Positions 42,355-45,975 of a stretch of 45,975 bases of DNA are shown here, in pieces. Both the position numbers and the translations under genes were made by a program. Source of the DNA: Verrucomicrobiota bacterium (GTDB lineage Bacteria; Verrucomicrobiota; Verrucomicrobiia; Limisphaerales; JAIPKD01); contig JAIPKD010000018.1 in assembly GCA_021733835.1 (NCBI GenBank), positions 1 to 45,975 on the forward strand. The letters are read 5' to 3'. The notes below the pieces were generated by a model, which saw nothing but the letters and a program-made list of their open reading frames with translations, searched no databases and was not told the origin of the DNA. How positions within the stretch are numbered: the stretch's first letter is position 1; each line of letters begins with the position of its first letter.

Positions 42355-43068
42355 TTAAAGTGGGCGGATGAGGAGTTCTTCGACCACGGCGTTTTGCGGT
42401 AGTGTGATCGCCAGCCGGACGCATTCGGCTACGTCCTCGGGTTGGAGCATCCGGGCGCGTTGTTCGTCGGACGGAGGACGTGAGCGTTTATCCAGCAACG
42501 GTGTATTAATGTCGCCTGGGAAAATAGAACAAGCGCGTATGCCGTGTCGGCGTTCCTCGGCGTTGATCGATTGAGTGAGGCCGGCCAGCGCGAACTTGGA
42601 TGCGACGTATGCGGCGCCGGCCTTTGCGTTTGCTGATTTTCCGGCGTCCGAGTTGATGTTCACGATCGTGCCGTACCCCTGTTTTCGCATAAGCGGCAGG
42701 AAATCGCGCGCGCATAGGAACGCGCCTGTGAGGTTTGTCTCAAGCGTTTTCCGGTAATCTTCGATGCTGATTTTGGAGAGTGAACGTTCAGGGACATTTG
42801 TCCCCGCCGAGTTGATCAGGGCGTCGATTCGTCCTGAACGGGAAATGACGTACTCGACCAATGCATTAACCTGTATTTGATCAGATATATCACATGCGAA
42901 AGGTGTGATGCGGTCATGGTCGGATTCCAGGAGTTCGCGTGTTTCGATGAGTTTCGATTCGGTACGGCCGGCGACGAAGACTCGGAATCTATGGTTTGCA
43001 AGCAGAAGCGCCGTAGCCCTGCCGACGCCGCTGCCGCCGCCTGTTATCACGGCTGTCTGTAATGTCAT
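42355..43068 (-). CDS. Short-chain dehydrogenase/reductase
   Basis: Classical SDR of 237 aa. The cofactor loop TGGGSGVGR is at residues 9-17, the NSAG motif at 86-89, and the catalytic set is S140, Y154 and K158 (AAYVASK). The R35 of AGRTES suggests NADP preference. It is 37 bases downstream of a Gfo/Idh gene on the same strand, and the two may act on one sugar-like substrate. Specific reaction unknown. Confidence 0.88.
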   Translation of the reverse strand: MTLQTAVITGGGSGVGRATALLLANHRFRVFVAGRTESKLIETRELLESDHDRITPFACDISDQIQVNALVEYVISRSGRIDALINSAGTNVPERSLSKISIEDYRKTLETNLTGAFLCARDFLPLMRKQGYGTIVNINSDAGKSANAKAGAAYVASKFALAGLTQSINAEERRHGIRACSIFPGDINTPLLDKRSRPPSDEQRARMLQPEDVAECVRLAITLPQNAVVEELLIRPL

Positions 43069-43105
43069 GATGTTAAAAAATCCTTCTGTATATTTACCTC
43101 GTGTT

Positions 43106-44206
43106 TCAGTGGTTGGACGTAGTTAATGAGTTTAATTCCATCCATCGCCTTTCGCGCGAGGATATGATTGCCGCGTCCATAACCGCCTGAGCTAATGCGC
43201 CGTCCATAAGAGACGGTACGCATGGCCGGTCTTCGATGATTGCATTGATGAATTCGGCGTCCTGATCGTATCGGAATGTAAGCAATGGGTCGCCGTCACG
43301 CGGATTCCGTGTGCTTGCCGGGTGTTTGAGCAGGTCGTCCGGTACAGGCATGCGCGCGAATGAATTGGCGCCTTTTTGCGCGGCCCGGAGTTCGAGCGGA
43401 GTTTGAGTACTGTATGCGAGTGAGCCTTCACTGCCATTGATTTCGCAGTAGTCGCGGCTTTGCGGTCCCTCGCCCGTACCCGTGCATAGTTTACTGCTTT
43501 CAAGGACGCCTGAGGCGCCGGACTCGAATTCGATGATCATTGAGACCCAGTCGTCGACATCCGAGACTGCGCCGCCGCGTTTATCCAGGAATCTACGGAG
43601 CCTCGCGACTACTTGCCGGATTGAACCGACCAGATAATGCGCGAAATCTATCCTGTGCGAGAGCATATCCGCAAGCTCTCCCGAGCCTGCGAGCTCGGCC
43701 ATCTGCCGCCAACCCAGACTTCGAGTGCCCCAGTCCTGAAACCTTTGAGCGCGGAAATGGTATGGTTGACCGAGGAACCCGGACTCGATCAGCCGCCGCA
43801 TGTATTTTATCGCCGGCGTGAACCTGTAGGTGAACGCCGTCATGTGTTTGACGCCGGCCTGATCGGCGGCTTTGACCATTTCAGCGGCTTCGGGATAATT
43901 CAAACCGATCGGTTTTTCGCAGAAGACGTGTTTGCCGTTGGCGATCGCCGCCTTGACTATGGGCGCATGAGTTACGTTAGGCGTTGCGATTATGACGGCG
44001 TTCACGTCACGGTTTTCGAGCATCTCAGTAAAATCGGAGTATATTTTGGATATACCTGTTTTATTGACTGCCGCCTGAAGGACTTCCGGACTCGAATCGC
44101 ACAGAGCTGTCACGACAGCGTGGCGTGTATACCCGATACCGGGGATATGATTTGCCAGGGCTATCGAGCCGCAACCTATCAAGCCTATACCGATTTCTTT
44201 CATCAT
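43106..44206 (-). CDS. Gfo/Idh/MocA-family oxidoreductase (cytoplasmic)
   Basis: A 366-aa NAD(P)-dependent dehydrogenase without a signal sequence. The Rossmann loop IGLIGCGSIALANHIPG is at the start; NAVIIATPNVTHA and the EKP motif (GKHVFCEKPIGLN) follow. The C-terminal domain contains GSGELADMLSHRIDFAHYL with the catalytic-region His. It forms a two-gene unit with the SDR gene. The 263-base gap to the divergent next gene (44207-44469) holds no supported feature beyond AT-rich sequence suitable for promoters. Confidence 0.9.
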   Translation of the reverse strand: MMKEIGIGLIGCGSIALANHIPGIGYTRHAVVTALCDSSPEVLQAAVNKTGISKIYSDFTEMLENRDVNAVIIATPNVTHAPIVKAAIANGKHVFCEKPIGLNYPEAAEMVKAADQAGVKHMTAFTYRFTPAIKYMRRLIESGFLGQPYHFRAQRFQDWGTRSLGWRQMAELAGSGELADMLSHRIDFAHYLVGSIRQVVARLRRFLDKRGGAVSDVDDWVSMIIEFESGASGVLESSKLCTGTGEGPQSRDYCEINGSEGSLAYSTQTPLELRAAQKGANSFARMPVPDDLLKHPASTRNPRDGDPLLTFRYDQDAEFINAIIEDRPCVPSLMDGALAQAVMDAAIISSRERRWMELNSLTTSNH

Positions 44207-44469
44207 CCTATAAGTCTAAATTATTATAGCGCTTATTAAGCAGAATAATAGCTCTAAGTCAAAGCAGATAATGAAGATTTTAGATGTATTTCAATTTTTT
44301 CGGTAATGAATAAGGTGTGCAACCGATTACATTCAATATTCGAGGGCGGTTGGGTAGATTTTCGAATGTAATTCAGAAGGTGCTGAATTTGAGTTAGAAC
44401 GCGACAGTTGCTTGACCAGAACACGGTTTTGCCTGAGAATGCCTTTTCATTAATATTCAACCAAGCCTT

Positions 44470-45771
44470 ATGAAACATAAATCGAAAATCCAGGAATTCA
44501 CCTCGCGCAGGGAATTTATTAAGACCACCGGCATTGCTGTTGCCGGCGGATTATTTGCGACGAAAACTTTAAACGCGGAACCTATCCCGGCCTCGGAGAC
44601 ATTAAAGGTCGGACTGATCGGCTGCGGCGGCCGCGGAACCGGCGCGGCAGGGCAGGCCCTGGCAGCGGATAAAAATGTTAAATTGACCGCAATGGCCGAT
44701 GCCTTCGAAGATAGGCTTACGAGCAGTTTAAGTGGGCTTGAAAAGAATAATCCGGGCAAGGTCGACGTGCCACCGGAACGCCGGTTTGTCGGTTTCAATG
44801 CATTCAAGAAGGTATTGGAGTCGGATATCGACGTGGTTATTCTGGCCACGCCGCCCGGATTCAGGCCGCAGCATTTGGAAGAATCCGTCAAGGCCGGCAA
44901 GCATATCTTCTGTGAGAAACCGATGGCTGTCGACGCGCCCGGCTACAGGAAAGTCCTCGCCGCAGTGGCGGAGTCGAAGAAGAAAAACCTCTCGCTCGTC
45001 GCGGGATTCTGTTGGCGTTACAGCAACGCCGAGCGCGCCGCATTCGGACGCGTCCTGGACGGTGCTATCGGTGATGTGCGCGCTGTCTACGCTACTTACA
45101 ATACCGGCCCGATTTGGGTGCATCCCAGGAAACCGGATTGGAGCGATATGCAATGGCAGATGCGGAATTGGTACTATTTTACATGGCTCTCCGGCGATCA
45201 TATTGTCGAACAAGCCGTACATAGCGTGGATAAGATTGCATGGGCGTTTGGCGATGTTTCACCCGTCAAAGTGATGGCACACGGCGGGCGCCAGGTGCGA
45301 AACGAGCCGAAGTATGGTCATATTTACGACCACTTCGAGGTCGTTTACGAGTTCCCGAACAATGCCCGCGCCTTCCTGTTCTGCAGGCAGATGCCGGGTT
45401 GTTCGAATGATAACTCCGACCATATCATGGGAAGCACAGGCGTCTGTGATGTAACAGGTTTCCGTAGAATCCATCGTATCATAGGTGAGAACGCCTGGTC
45501 GTACGACGGCGACTATAACAACATGTACCAAACAGAGCATGACAAGCTGTTTGCATCCATACGCCGGGGTGAACCGATAAATGACGGTGACAGGATGGCG
45601 AACAGTACGATGATGGCGATTGCCGGAAGGATGTCCGCTTATACCGGTCAAACCATAACCTGGGAAGAAGCCGTGAATTCGGAAAAGGACTGGTCACCGC
45701 CGAGCTATAGTTGGGATCAACCGGTATCGGTACCGCCGGTGGCAATGCCGGGTGTGACGCAATTCGTTTGA
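44470..45771 (+). CDS. Tat-exported Gfo/Idh/MocA-family oxidoreductase
   Basis: A 433-aa dehydrogenase with a twin-arginine signal (R13-R14-E-F-I-K, hydrophobic to about residue 32). The dinucleotide loop VGLIGCGGRGTGAAGQA is intact, unlike in the copy at 36.7 kb. DVVILATPPGFRPQH and GKHIFCEKPMAVDAP follow, then the C-terminal domain with WYYFTWLSGDHIVEQAVHS. Proteins of this type are numerous in PVC genomes and are thought to oxidise or isomerise sugars, for instance in glycoside modification. The substrate is unknown. It is divergent from the cytoplasmic Gfo/Idh gene. Confidence 0.9.
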   Translation: MKHKSKIQEFTSRREFIKTTGIAVAGGLFATKTLNAEPIPASETLKVGLIGCGGRGTGAAGQALAADKNVKLTAMADAFEDRLTSSLSGLEKNNPGKVDVPPERRFVGFNAFKKVLESDIDVVILATPPGFRPQHLEESVKAGKHIFCEKPMAVDAPGYRKVLAAVAESKKKNLSLVAGFCWRYSNAERAAFGRVLDGAIGDVRAVYATYNTGPIWVHPRKPDWSDMQWQMRNWYYFTWLSGDHIVEQAVHSVDKIAWAFGDVSPVKVMAHGGRQVRNEPKYGHIYDHFEVVYEFPNNARAFLFCRQMPGCSNDNSDHIMGSTGVCDVTGFRRIHRIIGENAWSYDGDYNNMYQTEHDKLFASIRRGEPINDGDRMANSTMMAIAGRMSAYTGQTITWEEAVNSEKDWSPPSYSWDQPVSVPPVAMPGVTQFV

Positions 45772-45831
45772 GCTGGTGATAAACTGCTTAAAAAGCTAAT
45801 AAATAGCGACATATCAGAATAAACCGTCCTT

Positions 45832-45975
45832 GATACGCACAGTAGCGTTCAATCCATCGGAGCGCGGCTGTGTCCGAAGGATCAGCCGCAGCGGCCTCGA
45901 ATGCCACGATTTTATTCGATTACTAAACGTCTGCGCCTTCCAGAATGAGGAAATATTACGTCCCTAAAGGGACTT
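45832..45975. repeat. Dispersed repeat, copy B, cut by the window end
   Basis: It begins with the GATACG stretch (45832-45855), then CGGAGCGCGGCTG at 45858. GCGGCTG (45864-45870) pairs with CAGCCGC (45883-45889), with TCC-GAA-GGA nested inside: a REP-like hairpin. The copy then runs through CGATTACTAAACGTCTGCGCC to ATATTACGTCCCTAAAGGGACT, as in copy A. It lacks the 93-base tandem unit and a segment of about 40 bases holding the first palindrome of copy A. Confidence 0.75.

Noticed and set aside
44254-44478. 74-aa minus-strand frame between the divergent Gfo/Idh genes
   Set aside because: No ribosome-binding site or known domain, and it overlaps the start of the downstream gene and its likely promoter.

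Overview
The window is a densely coded bacterial chromosome segment of mid GC content. Its gene set is that of a Gram-negative, rod-shaped heterotroph: a complete MreBCD/PBP2/RodA elongation module, System II cytochrome c maturation (ResB/CcsA), a secreted CxASR-type sulfatase, a secreted GH5-like glycoside hydrolase, and two Tat-exported Gfo/Idh/MocA oxidoreductases. This combination, with alpha2-type GlyRS and a squalene/phytoene synthase, fits the PVC superphylum (Verrucomicrobiota, Kiritimatiellota or Lentisphaerota). No rRNA gene is present to prove this, so the affiliation is inference.

Layout. 0.3-3.9 kb (+): resB-ccsA. 4.3-8.6 kb (+): rpmI-rplT-pheS-pheT, with a terminator-like hairpin abutting the pheS start codon. 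8.7-10.4 kb (-): bioF and a scar made of a truncated rhuM and a truncated four-helix-bundle suffix gene. 10.6-16.1 kb (+): TPR protein, cstA, nadD, an Mth938-domain protein and a sulfatase. 16.2-17.9 kb (-): glyS. 18.2-18.6 kb (+): a small secreted protein of unknown function. 18.6-19.7 kb: a gene-free, repeat-filled stretch around tRNA-Asp(GTC). 19.7-29.9 kb (-): one compact block, mreB-mreC-mreD-mrdA-rodA-rng-scpA-scpB-pheA, several of whose genes overlap by 4 bp. 30.1-32.7 kb (+): a bifunctional-nuclease-domain protein, holA, a STAS protein and a small membrane protein. 32.7-34.0 kb: an accessory patch with a broken four-helix-bundle element, REP-like repeats and a GIY-YIG nuclease gene, next to tRNA-Ala(GGC). 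34.2-38.0 kb: glycoside hydrolase (-), zinc-ribbon/PH membrane protein (+), Gfo/Idh protein (+) and a strong terminator. 38.3-42.2 kb (-): lipoprotein PPIase, Nudix hydrolase, argH and squalene/phytoene synthase. 42.4-44.2 kb (-): SDR and Gfo/Idh genes. 44.5-45.8 kb (+): another Tat-exported Gfo/Idh gene. The window ends inside a dispersed repeat also seen at 18.6 kb.

The core genes are conventional. The most unusual material is a family of small non-coding and four-helix-bundle elements. The element at 32.8-33.3 kb has a structured leader repeat, a four-helix-bundle reading frame broken by one in-frame TAG, and 25-nt inverted arms built from a degenerate hexamer. The arms would fold the transcript into a closed stem, as in 23S rRNA intervening sequences. 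A second copy of only the leader and 5' arm lies at 38.2 kb. A hexamer-built 26-bp inverted repeat lacking an ORF lies at 19.04-19.15 kb. Both tRNA genes have such repeats at their 3' flanks. Together these suggest a mobile element family in several states of decay.
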